Notes: generated by a model not told the origin, from the letters alone. DNA of 40,180 bases from Bacteroidia bacterium (GCA_023151315.1 JAKLJE010000003.1:163458-203637), one strand, 5' to 3'; shown: positions 27,093-35,639, counted from the first letter of the stretch. Program-made: numbers and translations.

Positions 27093-27848
27093 CTACGATA
27101 TCAGCCAATTCCTAAATTCGTTAGACTTTTCCCTGCTCACAGTTACATCATCTTCCGGTTTCGGCTCAACATTCACATGCAGCTTGCCGTTGAATCCGCT
27201 TTCCACATTACGTATACAGGATTTGCTCAGGATAAATTTTCTTCCTGAACGGAAGAACGCAGATGGATCCAATTGTTCTTCCAACTGCTCCAAAGATTGC
27301 GGAATGTGATACTTGTTGCCCGAATTGGTTACAATGAAAACATGTTTGTCTTCGGAAATAAGCCAGGCAATGTCTGATGTAAGAACAGGAATCCATTTGT
27401 CGCCTTTCGAAACAAGAAAGCGCGTCAGATAGACGGGCTTTTGCATTAACAATTCTTTGGCGAGTTCCGAAGTAAACAGGTCGCGGTTCCCAAAGTTCTG
27501 TTCGAATTTTGTGATTGCCGCGTTCACTGCTTCCTGTTCAATCGGTTTCAGCAGATAATCCACACTATTAAACTTGAAGGCACGCAAAGCGTAATCGTCG
27601 TATGCAGTAACGAAAATCACAGGAGTCTGCACCTCCACTTTCCTGAAGATTTCGAAACTCAATCCGTCTGCAAGTTGGATGTCCATGAAAATCAGATCCG
27701 GCGCAGGATTACTTTTCAGCCATTCCACCGCTGATTGAACTGAGTCGGCTGTTGCAAGAATTTGATAATCGCTGCGCAGATTGTGCAGCATTTTTTCAAG
27801 ACGCCGTGCAGCAATGAGCTCGTCTTCTATGATCAGCACATTTTTCAT
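27093..27848 (-). CDS. LytTR family response regulator of the TonB-receptor operon
   Basis: A 251-residue response regulator. The receiver domain, residues 1-120, has the acidic pair E8-D9, phospho-acceptor D56 (FMDIQLADG), T81 and K101 (YLLKP). The C-terminal LytTR DNA-binding domain runs from about residue 150 (FLVSKGDKWIPVLTSDIAWL, EQLDPSAFFRSGRKFILSKSCI). LytTR domains bind two roughly 9-bp direct repeats 12-13 bp apart (family knowledge). Exactly such a pair lies upstream of the receptor gene at 31307-31339, so the likely target is its own operon. It overlaps the kinase gene by ATGA. Confidence 0.95.
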   Translation of the reverse strand: MKNVLIIEDELIAARRLEKMLHNLRSDYQILATADSVQSAVEWLKSNPAPDLIFMDIQLADGLSFEIFRKVEVQTPVIFVTAYDDYALRAFKFNSVDYLLKPIEQEAVNAAITKFEQNFGNRDLFTSELAKELLMQKPVYLTRFLVSKGDKWIPVLTSDIAWLISEDKHVFIVTNSGNKYHIPQSLEQLEEQLDPSAFFRSGRKFILSKSCIRNVESGFNGKLHVNVEPKPEDDVTVSREKSNEFRNWLIS

Positions 27849-28873
27849 TCAGACAACAAAGGAATTGTTACACGGAAAGTGGCTTCTGTTTCTTCAACTC
27901 GTACATCGTCGCTACCGAGCAAGTGAAAACGGTGACGCAGACTGCTGAGTCCGAATCCGCTGCTTTGTTCAACAGACATTTTCTTTTGCAGATTATTTAC
28001 CACTGATAGTCTGCCGCTTGAATCTGCACTTACTGTTAAATGCAAAGGTTGCGATGTGGAAATGATATTGTGCTTAATGGCATTCTCAACGAGTTGCTGT
28101 ACTGCCAACGCAGGAACCAAGGCGTTATTCAGGTTCTCATCAATTGATATTTCCGTAATGAGATTTTCTCCGAATCGCATTTTAAGCAGAAAAATGTACG
28201 AACGCAGAAAGTTCATTTCTTCCTTTAAAGAAATCGTTTCTTTATCACTGCTCTGAAGTATATGCCTGTACACTTTGGAAAGTTGCTGCACATACTCTAC
28301 GGCACGCGTTTGATCTTCTTCTATCAAGCCGGCAAGTGTATTCAATGAGTTGAAAAGGAAGTGCGGATTCACTTGACTTTTGAGCGCTTCGTATTGCGAT
28401 AAAACCTGTTGACGTTTGAGTTCTTCTGCTTCAACGATAGATTGTTTCCACATGGAAAAGAAATACACGCATTCATAAATCACGCTGATGATTATGGTGA
28501 ACGTGAGTCCCGTAATCAGATTTCCGATCAACGCAGCTGTGGTTGGTCCTGTCGACATGAAAATCATTCCGAACAATACGCAGTACGCAACAAGGATCAA
28601 GGAGCTTCCTGCAAGACTCACTGCAAATTGCGCTGCAATTCGTTTTACCGTTTGCTCGTACGAAGGGAATCGATTCCGCATGCGAATTACCATCCATCGA
28701 TTGGCCTCCCAGATCAATGCGGTGAGCAAAACAGAGTTCAGTACCAGTACAGTCAGGGAAATGTCCGGACTCTGTACGGCTGAAGCCAATCCGCCTACGA
28801 TTCCCGTAACCGGAATTCCGATTACGCGGAACCAGAAATCATTCGGTTCTGTTTCGCAGCAGTTGTTGTTCAT
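27845..28873 (-). CDS. LytS-type sensor histidine kinase (His_kinase / PF06580 class)
   Basis: A 342-residue membrane kinase. About four hydrophobic segments in the first 160 residues (VIGIPVTGIVGGLASAV; ISLTVLVLNSVLLTALIWE; AGSSLILVAYCVLFGMIFM; ALIGNLITGLTFTIIISVIY) precede a short coiled linker. The kinase core follows: QVNPHFLFNSLN, whose His is the phosphorylation site, then QLVENAIKHN (N-box) and GFGLSSLRHRF (G-box). There is no periplasmic sensor domain, so the membrane part itself presumably senses the signal. The start overlaps the TonB-receptor stop (TGATG) and the end overlaps the regulator start, so the three genes are translationally coupled. Confidence 0.95.
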   Translation of the reverse strand: MNNNCCETEPNDFWFRVIGIPVTGIVGGLASAVQSPDISLTVLVLNSVLLTALIWEANRWMVIRMRNRFPSYEQTVKRIAAQFAVSLAGSSLILVAYCVLFGMIFMSTGPTTAALIGNLITGLTFTIIISVIYECVYFFSMWKQSIVEAEELKRQQVLSQYEALKSQVNPHFLFNSLNTLAGLIEEDQTRAVEYVQQLSKVYRHILQSSDKETISLKEEMNFLRSYIFLLKMRFGENLITEISIDENLNNALVPALAVQQLVENAIKHNIISTSQPLHLTVSADSSGRLSVVNNLQKKMSVEQSSGFGLSSLRHRFHLLGSDDVRVEETEATFRVTIPLLSE

Positions 28874-31242
28874 CAGAATGTGATTCGGTAAGATGGAATC
28901 AGAAGGAATCCTGTCTGATAAGTTGTCTTGATTGTATTGTTGGTCTTATCGTATTCCTGAGTGAACATATTTTTATTGTTCGTCAGATTGAGCAATTCAA
29001 TTGACCATTGTTGTGTTACATGCTTCATGTTGAAGATGTAACCGATTTTGAAATCGATACGGAAGTAACCGCTGTAACGCTGATCATATGCTTTGCTGTA
29101 ATCATACACCGCCATTCCGGCTGCATTGGACGCAGTAAGATCGATCGGGATGTAACGCTTACCACCGGCAGCATTCGTTTTCAAATCGAAAGACAACGTA
29201 TGCTTTGGTCCGAACTTGAATTCTTTTCCTCCGAGAACGTTGAATACGTAGTTGCCGCTGAAAGCCGACTGACGTTCAATTCCATCGCTTGGTGTGAAGT
29301 ATGCCTGATACAAGGAAGCAGTTGCGAGGAAATAATACCCTTTGCTGTAGAATTTCTCGAGTGTGAATTCAAATCCAAGATTGCGGCCCGTTCCGTTGTT
29401 CACCAACGAATCAATTCCCGGTGAACCGAAATCAGCTCCGTCGTTAAGTGCGGAATAAATCGAAGCGCGCTCCAATCCCGGAATATTGTAGAGATATTGA
29501 TAATATACTTCTGCTTTGATTCGCATTTGCGGCGCGAAGTTCCAGTCCCATGCAATTACGTTGTGAAACGCTTTCGAAAAGTCAACATTCGTGTTGGTCA
29601 AAGCATATTGTCCGTTCGGCAATAACGTTTGATTGTAGTAAATGAATATCGGTTGAATCTGGCTGTGAAGTCCCGAACCTACACTAAGTGAATTTTTCTC
29701 GTTGATCTGCCACTTGAATCCCATGCGCGGCTCTACAGCCCACGATTCACTCAAATGTAAATACTGTCCATGTATGCCGAGATTCAGTGTGAGCTTTCCG
29801 GTAAAGCGATGCTGCCATTGCGAATACGCCTGAATGAGCATGGATTGATCTTCCACATCACGGATAAGGCGGAATGTAGTTGGATTGATTGCTGTGGAAT
29901 CTTTCAGCATCACCGAGAATGATTCTCCTTGCAATCCGCTCTTCAATGTATTCTTCGCATTGAATTTCTTTACAAGCGCATAGTTCACATTCACTTTGAT
30001 CTGATGAAAATCACTTCCGTAATTCGGCCAGAAACTCATATCGCTCCAACCGATTGAATCTACCTGAACATAGTTCTGAGCTCCGGTCATACCTACATTC
30101 AATCTGCTGTATGTCGACGCATTCATGGAATACATATGTGAGAATCCGATCACACCCATACGTGTTCCGTAATAAGTGTCAAATCCTCCAAGCGTATACA
30201 AATCAAGTTTAGTGGTGTCGGTTTCACTGTCGAGCAATTCGATGTAACTCAATCCTCCGATTCCCCAGATGGAAAAATCTCCGGCTTTCTCGGTAGGGAA
30301 ATTCATCCGGAATGATAAATCCTGATACTTCGGTACTGCAACACCGGTTCCGAATTCTACACCGATTTTGCTGAACAATTCCAATGTAGAATAACGGTAA
30401 TTGATCATGAATGACGAACCATGTTTCTTCGAGATCGGACCTTCTGCGCCGAATTCAAATCCGTTGAATCCGACTTGCCCCATGAATTCATATTTCTCAT
30501 TGTTACCGTTACGCATACGCAAATCAAATACACCGGAAAGTGCATTTCCGTATTCTGCAGGGAAGGCACTCGTCATGAAATCAGAATTGCTGAGGACGTT
30601 GTTGTTCAGAATGCTCACAGGTCCACCTGTGCTACCAAATGACCCGAAGTGATTCGGATTCGGAATGTCTATGCCGTTCAGTTTCCACAGCAAACCCATT
30701 GGAGAATTACCGCGAATCACAACATCATTTCTCGAATCTTGCGCGCCGCTGATTCCTGCATAGTTAGCCGCCATGCGTGAAGGATCTCCCAAACTACCTG
30801 CGTAACGTTGTGTTTCTTCAATGGTAAACGAACGGGAACTTACAGTTGCCATGTCGTTCAGCGGTTTCGATTTCTGGTTCTGATCTGTAATCACTACTTC
30901 ATTAACAGTGTTTACGGATTCTTCCATTTCTATATTCAGAACGATTTCTTTTCCAGAAGTAAGAATTACGGTCGCACTGCGTTCGGTGTAACCCATGAAA
31001 CGGAATACCAAAGTGTGTCGACCGATGGGAACTTTATCGAAACGGAATGCACCGTTGATGTCGGTTGTTGTTGACTTTGATGATGCGCCAGTATCCTGCA
31101 GAATTACGAGCACTCCCGGCAAAGTGCTTTTACTCTGGTTGTCTACAACTGTTCCGCGAATCGTTTGTACGGGCGTTTGCGAGAAAGCCGCTGTAATGGA
31201 AAGTAGAAAAAGAAATGTGAAGCTGAGGTAGCGCATAATCAT
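28873..31242 (-). CDS. TonB-dependent outer-membrane receptor with carboxypeptidase-regulatory-like domain
   Basis: A 789-residue outer-membrane receptor. A signal peptide (MRYLSFTFLFLLSITAAFSQ, from ATG 31242 or 31236) is followed by a CarboxypepD_reg-like domain at about 22-110 (TIRGTVVDNQSKSTLPGVLV, TTTDINGAFRFDKVPIG). The plug domain follows (AANYAGISGAQDSRNDVVIRG, WKLNGIDIPNPNHFGSFG, FPAEYGNALSGVFDLRMRNG). A beta-barrel ends in the aromatic TYQTGFLLIPSYRITF. No SusD partner, STN domain or anti-sigma gene accompanies it; it is coupled to a LytS/LytTR pair instead. The substrate is unknown, and the G-S-F-G-S-T-G-G plug motif is of the non-Sus type. Confidence 0.95.
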   Translation of the reverse strand: MIMRYLSFTFLFLLSITAAFSQTPVQTIRGTVVDNQSKSTLPGVLVILQDTGASSKSTTTDINGAFRFDKVPIGRHTLVFRFMGYTERSATVILTSGKEIVLNIEMEESVNTVNEVVITDQNQKSKPLNDMATVSSRSFTIEETQRYAGSLGDPSRMAANYAGISGAQDSRNDVVIRGNSPMGLLWKLNGIDIPNPNHFGSFGSTGGPVSILNNNVLSNSDFMTSAFPAEYGNALSGVFDLRMRNGNNEKYEFMGQVGFNGFEFGAEGPISKKHGSSFMINYRYSTLELFSKIGVEFGTGVAVPKYQDLSFRMNFPTEKAGDFSIWGIGGLSYIELLDSETDTTKLDLYTLGGFDTYYGTRMGVIGFSHMYSMNASTYSRLNVGMTGAQNYVQVDSIGWSDMSFWPNYGSDFHQIKVNVNYALVKKFNAKNTLKSGLQGESFSVMLKDSTAINPTTFRLIRDVEDQSMLIQAYSQWQHRFTGKLTLNLGIHGQYLHLSESWAVEPRMGFKWQINEKNSLSVGSGLHSQIQPIFIYYNQTLLPNGQYALTNTNVDFSKAFHNVIAWDWNFAPQMRIKAEVYYQYLYNIPGLERASIYSALNDGADFGSPGIDSLVNNGTGRNLGFEFTLEKFYSKGYYFLATASLYQAYFTPSDGIERQSAFSGNYVFNVLGGKEFKFGPKHTLSFDLKTNAAGGKRYIPIDLTASNAAGMAVYDYSKAYDQRYSGYFRIDFKIGYIFNMKHVTQQWSIELLNLTNNKNMFTQEYDKTNNTIKTTYQTGFLLIPSYRITF

Positions 31243-31267
31243 CTTTGCATTGTGGGTTTTACGGCTT

Positions 31268-31275
31268 CAAAGTTG
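31268..31275 (-). promoter_or_regulatory. Possible -7 element of the TonB receptor operon
   Basis: CAACTTTG on the minus strand matches TAnnTTTG at five of the six defined bases. It lies 33 bases downstream of the proximal LytTR-type repeat and 25 bases before ATG 31242, the right arrangement for a regulator bound upstream. The single mismatch would suit an activator-dependent promoter. Confidence 0.4.
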
Positions 31276-31306
31276 AACGCTTTTATTTTTAGGCGGATGA
31301 TATTCT

Positions 31307-31339
31307 GACCGAACCGTAGTTTTAGGCGACTGAACCGTA
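31307..31339 (-). promoter_or_regulatory. LytTR-type operator: two direct repeats upstream of the TonB receptor operon
   Basis: On the minus strand TACGGTTCAGTC (31339-31328) and TACGGTTCGGTC (31318-31307) are 12-base direct repeats differing at one position, with starts 21 bases apart. Their 9-base cores, ACGGTTCAG and ACGGTTCGG, are separated by exactly 12 bases. Each fits the LytTR consensus [TA][AC][CA]GTTN[AG][TG] at 8 of 9 positions. They lie between the tsaB stop and the receptor promoter region, upstream of an operon encoding a LytTR regulator. Confidence 0.7.
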
Positions 31340-32026
31340 TTATTTCGCCGAGCGCTGAGGACCGGGATGGAATGTTTTGAGGTAAAACGGCACGTAATAC
31401 GCGGTGTCGGAAAAGTCTTTCTTTACGAATCGTTTCTCTGCGGGCAAAGCAAGATTCTTTGCAGACTGCATTCCATTTTCGGTAAAAGACGCTCCCGGAA
31501 TCTTTTCCAGTAGATGTCGCGCTTTAGGCATTCCGTCGCCGCTGAACAGAACTTTCTTTTCAGTTAACGTGCTGATGAAATCGGATTCATCAAGAACCAC
31601 AGCTTCAGTTGCACGGAGTTCAGTGAGATCCGTTGAATACAAGGCAGTGTATACTTCCATTCTGCGTGCATCAATCATCGGACACAATATGTCATCTCCT
31701 TTTGCAGATGGAATCATTCCGGCGGCCATCGCTTCCAACGTTGGAACGGCGATCAGCGGAATTCCCAACGCAAAACAATAACCTTTGGCTGTAGATGTTC
31801 CGATACGCAAACCGGTGTAAGATCCGGGTCCTCCGCTAACAGCAAATGCATCCAGTTGATGTACTGAAACATTAGCTTCACGAAGAACTTCATCACAGAA
31901 TACGGAAAGTAATTCCGCATGCCGGTTCGGTTCCTGCTCTTCTCGATAACTCAATACGTTTCCATCACGCGAAAGCGCAACGGAACAAACTGCAGCTGAT
32001 GTTTCGATGAGCAGTAAAAGTCCCAT
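31340..32026 (-). CDS. tsaB: TsaB, tRNA t6A37 biosynthesis protein
   Basis: A 228-residue ASKHA-fold protein that partners TsaD and TsaE to put threonylcarbamoyl on A37 of ANN-decoding tRNAs. Family hallmarks: LLLIETSAAVCSVALSRDG at the N-terminus, HAELLSVFCDEVL, the strongly conserved SGGPGSYTGLRIGTSTAKG, and VPTLEAMA. The C-terminal PxYLR-like end appears as AYYVPFYLKTF. It lacks the TsaD metal-binding HxxxH, as expected for TsaB. It is 3 bases downstream of the HlyD-type adaptor gene, so this housekeeping gene appears to be read from the efflux operon. Confidence 0.95.
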   Translation of the reverse strand: MGLLLLIETSAAVCSVALSRDGNVLSYREEQEPNRHAELLSVFCDEVLREANVSVHQLDAFAVSGGPGSYTGLRIGTSTAKGYCFALGIPLIAVPTLEAMAAGMIPSAKGDDILCPMIDARRMEVYTALYSTDLTELRATEAVVLDESDFISTLTEKKVLFSGDGMPKARHLLEKIPGASFTENGMQSAKNLALPAEKRFVKKDFSDTAYYVPFYLKTFHPGPQRSAK

Positions 32027-32029
32027 GAT

Positions 32030-33409
32030 TTATTCTTCCACCGCAGAGAGTTGGTCTTTGCTGACCTTCTCAACTTTTGCGTTGTTACGAAGTAACGTTC
32101 GGATCGCACTGTAAGGTGCGCTGATGATTTCATCGTTCTCCTTCAGTCCGGAAACAATTTCAATGTACATGTTGTCCTGAATTCCTGTTTTTACAGGAAC
32201 AAGAATCGCTTTACCGTCGCGATAAACAAACACGCACTCGATAGGCTCATCCGATTTTTCGGAGTCTTTCACTTTGTTGTCTTTCACCACAACATCCGTT
32301 GATGTTTCTTCTTCCGGCGGACCTTCTTTGCCGTAGTTCAGTTCTTTTCCTTTTGCCGCTGTACTTGTATCAGTTCGTGTGGTAACCGATTGAATAGGAA
32401 CTGTGAGAACATTCAGTACGCGCTTGGTTTGAATATCGACTGTTGCTGACATTCCGGGAAGGAAAGGATAACGTTCCGGATGTTCAGGGTCGAGAAGATC
32501 CTGATACGATTCACGAAGGATACGGATCTTAACCTGGAAGTTGGTGACCTGATCTGTTGATAAGCCTAACGTATTCGCGGAGTTGGCCACTTCGGTTACA
32601 ATGCCTTTGAACTTGCGATTGTCATGCGCATCAACTTCCACATAAGCGGTATCGCCTTCGTGAACACGAAGAATATCATTCTCATTTACGTCAACAAGAA
32701 CTTCCATCTCCAGAAGATTTGCGAGTCGCATGATTTCGGTTCCTTCCATCTGTGCAGTACCAACAACACGTTCACCTTTTCTCTTGTTGAGTTTAGAAAC
32801 GGTTCCGCTGACAGGCGCATAGATGGATGTCTTTGCGAGATTGTCCGTTGATTCTTTCAGCGAAGCTTCTGTACTGCGCACATTGAAATCCGCCCCGCGA
32901 ACAGCTTCAGACGCAGCCGCTACATCTGCTTTGGATGATTCGTAAGTTGCTTTCGCCTGATCGAATTCAGCCTGAGAAACGGCGCCTTGCTTGAAAAGTT
33001 TTTCTGTTCTGTTGAACGCCGCTTCTGCATTCACGAATTGAGCTTTTGCCTGCTCAAGGCGCGCCTGACTGTTTGCAAGATTGGCTTTTGTACTGTTCAA
33101 TGTTGCCTGCATACGTTCTACTGCGGATTGATAGATCACAGGATTGATACGCAACAGGAGATCGCCTTTCTTAACTGTGTCGCCTTCTTTCACGTTCAGC
33201 TCCACAATTTCTCCCGGAACATCTGAACTGATTTTGATTTCCAATTCAGGCTGTACCTTGCCGCTTGCAGATACAACTTCAGTGATGTTTCTGCGCATCA
33301 CCGTTTCGGTTGAAACCTTCGTAGTGCTGTGGCCGGATCCTTTAACGATCACAACAACTGCAATGAGAATTGCGACAAGTATTCCGCCGATGATCAGTAA
33401 ACGTTTCAT
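32030..33409 (-). CDS. HlyD/MacA-type efflux periplasmic adaptor
   Basis: A 459-residue inner-membrane-anchored membrane fusion protein. ATG 33409 is chosen because it follows the TolC stop by 10 bases and begins MKRLLIIGGILVAILIAVVV, the single N-terminal helix. A lipoyl/barrel-sandwich half is next (GEIVELNVKEGDTVKKGDLL), then a long alpha-helical hairpin rich in A, Q and E (residues about 90-210, LFKQGAVSQAEFDQAKATYESS). The second lipoyl half (IYAPVSGTVSKLNKRKGERVVG) and a beta-barrel/MP domain complete it. It bridges an inner-membrane pump and TolC. No ABC (MacB) or RND pump gene is present next to it. Confidence 0.92.
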   Translation of the reverse strand: MKRLLIIGGILVAILIAVVVIVKGSGHSTTKVSTETVMRRNITEVVSASGKVQPELEIKISSDVPGEIVELNVKEGDTVKKGDLLLRINPVIYQSAVERMQATLNSTKANLANSQARLEQAKAQFVNAEAAFNRTEKLFKQGAVSQAEFDQAKATYESSKADVAAASEAVRGADFNVRSTEASLKESTDNLAKTSIYAPVSGTVSKLNKRKGERVVGTAQMEGTEIMRLANLLEMEVLVDVNENDILRVHEGDTAYVEVDAHDNRKFKGIVTEVANSANTLGLSTDQVTNFQVKIRILRESYQDLLDPEHPERYPFLPGMSATVDIQTKRVLNVLTVPIQSVTTRTDTSTAAKGKELNYGKEGPPEEETSTDVVVKDNKVKDSEKSDEPIECVFVYRDGKAILVPVKTGIQDNMYIEIVSGLKENDEIISAPYSAIRTLLRNNAKVEKVSKDQLSAVEE

Positions 33410-33419
33410 ATTGAGTTTA

Positions 33420-34901
33420 TCAGAATGTGATAGGATTTCCTTTGTAATATTCAAGCACTTTCAGGCGGAAGATGTAATCGAATTTTGCCTGAAGCACATC
33501 CGATTCCGCTTTTGCCAATCTGTTTTTTGCGTTCGTGTAATCAATGGTGTTGACAGCACCCACGTTGAATTTCTCTTCGGTATATTTGAAAGCTTCTTCT
33601 GCTGCGCTGAGAGCAGATTGTTGTGCGCGATAACGTTCCAATGATGCTTTGGCATCTGCATGCGCCTGTTGTATGTTCTTGAGCAGATTCTGCTTCGCGA
33701 GATCTGCATTCAATTGAGCGTTCTGATACTGTACTTCTGCACGCTGAATATTTGAATTCACCTGAAGACGATTGAAAATCGGAATTGTCAACTGTACACC
33801 GAAACTCTGGTTGAAGTTGTTATCCAACTGCTCACCGAAAGGAACAATTGCGTAGTTGTAATCAATGCCCGGTACAAGAACGAAGTCTCCACCTGTTGTC
33901 ACACCAACAGTATCAACACCATTCACTACAGGCGTTGCTGTTTGACGTGCTCCTGAATATCCGGTTCCGAGTGAACCTTGCAAGGTCAGCGTCGGGCTCA
34001 AAGCACCTTGTGCAACATCAACACCTTTCTCAGCGCCTTTGATGCTTGCATCGGCTTGCTTTATCGAAGGCTGAATGTTTTGTGCAGCTGCGAAAATCTG
34101 TTCAGGTGTTTCGCTCAGAATACTTTCATTCGGAACATTCAGGTCAGGGCGTGCAATTTTGAAACCGGCAACTGAATCCAGATTCATCAACTGCGTAAGT
34201 GTCAGATACGCCATAGTTACATTGTTCGTTGCGTTTACCACGGCAACTTCTTCCTGGGCCAGTTGTGTCTGCAGATCAAGCAAGGTTCCGCGTGCTGCCG
34301 CTCCCGCATTCACGAGTTTCTGAGTGCGATCAACCTGCGATTGTGTCAATCCTCTCTGCTTTTCGGCAATCGTGAGCTGATCTTCGGTAAAAAGAATGTT
34401 GAGATAAGCACTCGCTACGTTCATGGAAATATCATAGCGTGTCTGATCAACACCAAAGCGACTTGCTTCAAGATTGTACTTGTTCTGCTGAACAGTATTG
34501 TAGTTCTGCAACCCATTGAACAATGTTACGTTACTGCTCACGAAGAAATTCTGGTTCAGAACCCGATCGTTAACGAAAGTATTCGTGAATCGGTCAATAG
34601 TTTGTCCGTACTGATACGTGTGAGCTGCTCCAGCATTAAGGTTCGGCAGCATTTGACCTTTACTTGCACGAAGATTGATTTCGCTCATGCGTACGTTCAA
34701 TTCCTGCATCTGCACTTGCAAATTATGCACCTGCGCGTAGGCAATGCATTCCTGCAGTGTCCACGGACGACTATTATTCTCCGGCCAGTTGTTGTGAATG
34801 GAATCAGCAGCAACCGGTGCGGAAGGTCCGCCTTGTGCCTGCCCAAAGGCAGCGAGCAACATCAGCGGAAGGATAAGTAAAATACAACGGGTTGTTTTCA
34901 T
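33420..34901 (-). CDS. TolC family outer-membrane efflux protein
   Basis: A 493-residue outer-membrane channel protein. ATG 34901 (MKTTRCILLILPLMLLAAFG signal peptide) is preferred over TTG 34919. Two OEP repeats of long heptad-rich helices are visible (WTLQECIAYAQVHNLQVQMQ ... LNIRASKGQ and LDLQTQLAQEEVAVVNATNN; then IQRAEVQYQNAQLNADLAKQN and YTEEKFNVGAVNTIDYTNAK). Short membrane strands such as FNQSFGVQLTIPIFNR precede the second helix pair, as in TolC. It is the first gene of the operon with the HlyD-type adaptor and tsaB. A TACCTTTG -7 box lies 15 bases before its ATG. Confidence 0.95.
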   Translation of the reverse strand: MKTTRCILLILPLMLLAAFGQAQGGPSAPVAADSIHNNWPENNSRPWTLQECIAYAQVHNLQVQMQELNVRMSEINLRASKGQMLPNLNAGAAHTYQYGQTIDRFTNTFVNDRVLNQNFFVSSNVTLFNGLQNYNTVQQNKYNLEASRFGVDQTRYDISMNVASAYLNILFTEDQLTIAEKQRGLTQSQVDRTQKLVNAGAAARGTLLDLQTQLAQEEVAVVNATNNVTMAYLTLTQLMNLDSVAGFKIARPDLNVPNESILSETPEQIFAAAQNIQPSIKQADASIKGAEKGVDVAQGALSPTLTLQGSLGTGYSGARQTATPVVNGVDTVGVTTGGDFVLVPGIDYNYAIVPFGEQLDNNFNQSFGVQLTIPIFNRLQVNSNIQRAEVQYQNAQLNADLAKQNLLKNIQQAHADAKASLERYRAQQSALSAAEEAFKYTEEKFNVGAVNTIDYTNAKNRLAKAESDVLQAKFDYIFRLKVLEYYKGNPITF

Positions 34902-34916
34902 TGGTCTCGGAACGCA

Positions 34917-34924
34917 CAAAGGTA
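34917..34924 (-). promoter_or_regulatory. Candidate -7 element for the tolC-hlyD-tsaB operon
   Basis: TACCTTTG on the minus strand fits TAnnTTTG and ends 15 bases before ATG 34901. No TTTG is found at the usual -33 spacing. The identical octamer on the other strand at 34954-34961 makes a compact divergent pair. Confidence 0.5.
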
Positions 34925-34953
34925 CCTAAATGTGCACGATTGGCGACAGTTAC

Positions 34954-34961
34954 TACCTTTG
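34954..34961 (+). promoter_or_regulatory. Candidate -7 element abutting the ACP phosphodiesterase start
   Basis: TACCTTTG fits TAnnTTTG and is only 2 bases upstream of GTG 34964 and 5 bases upstream of TTG 34967. The transcript would be leaderless or nearly so. The -33 region is not recognisable. Confidence 0.4.
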
Positions 34962-34963
34962 AA

Positions 34964-35560
34964 GTGTTGAATTTCCTCGCACATTTCTATTTGTCTGGTA
35001 ACGACAAGGGTTTACGGATCGGTAATTTCATTGCCGACTCGGTAAAGGGCAACGCTTTTAACAATTGGGAAGATCCTGTACGACGTGGCATTCTGCTGCA
35101 TAGGCACATCGATCAGTTTACGGATTCTCATCCTGTTGTAATTCACACGAAGAGCCTTTTGCATCCGTATTTTCATCACTACTCCGGTGTGGTTTCAGAC
35201 GTGTACTACGATCATTTTCTGGCTGCGAGCTGGAAGGAATATTCTCCTGTTTCACTTGAGGAATATGCTTCTGAAATTTACTCGGCCATGAAGGCGGAAA
35301 TGTCCAGTTTTCCGGAGCGCCCTGCACAGATGTTGCCGTATATGATCAGTAACAATTGGCTTTGCGCCTACGCAACTATCGAAGGTATTGATGCTGTTAT
35401 GCGCGGAATGGCAAGACGAGCACGTTACGAATCAGGTATGGAGAAGTCAGGAGAGGTGCTGCGTCTGAAATATCAGGAACTGGAGGCGGATTTCCGTGAA
35501 TTCTTTCCACAGCTTCAACATTCGGTTAATGATTTCCTGCTGAAGTATACAAAAGCGTAA
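34964..35560 (+). CDS. Acyl carrier protein phosphodiesterase (AcpH/DUF479)
   Basis: About 198 residues. The family removes the 4'-phosphopantetheine arm from acyl carrier protein; E. coli AcpH begins MNFLAH. Here the matching start is GTG 34964 (V-LNFLAHFYLSG) or TTG 34967. The longer frame back to 34892 would run into the tolC start and promoter. Family features: FLAHFYLS, RIGNFIADSVKG, RRGILLHRHIDQFTDSHP, and SGVVSDVYYDHFLAASW, whose His and Asp residues suit a metal-dependent HD-like phosphodiesterase. Divergent from tolC. The gene ends just before a hairpin with a T-rich tail (35562-35585). Confidence 0.85.
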   Translation: MLNFLAHFYLSGNDKGLRIGNFIADSVKGNAFNNWEDPVRRGILLHRHIDQFTDSHPVVIHTKSLLHPYFHHYSGVVSDVYYDHFLAASWKEYSPVSLEEYASEIYSAMKAEMSSFPERPAQMLPYMISNNWLCAYATIEGIDAVMRGMARRARYESGMEKSGEVLRLKYQELEADFREFFPQLQHSVNDFLLKYTKA

Positions 35561-35561
35561 C

Positions 35562-35585
35562 AGTGTTATAACAACACTTTGTTTT
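35562..35585 (+). terminator. Probable terminator after the ACP phosphodiesterase gene
   Basis: AGTGTT-ATAAC-AACACT forms a 6-bp stem immediately after the stop codon. It is followed by TT-G-TTTT, a broken T-run. The stem is AT-rich, so it is probably weak. Confidence 0.5.
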
Positions 35586-35639
35586 CACGGTAATAACACG
35601 GTAAACCACCCGGGCGATTTTTGTGCAAACATCAATCAC

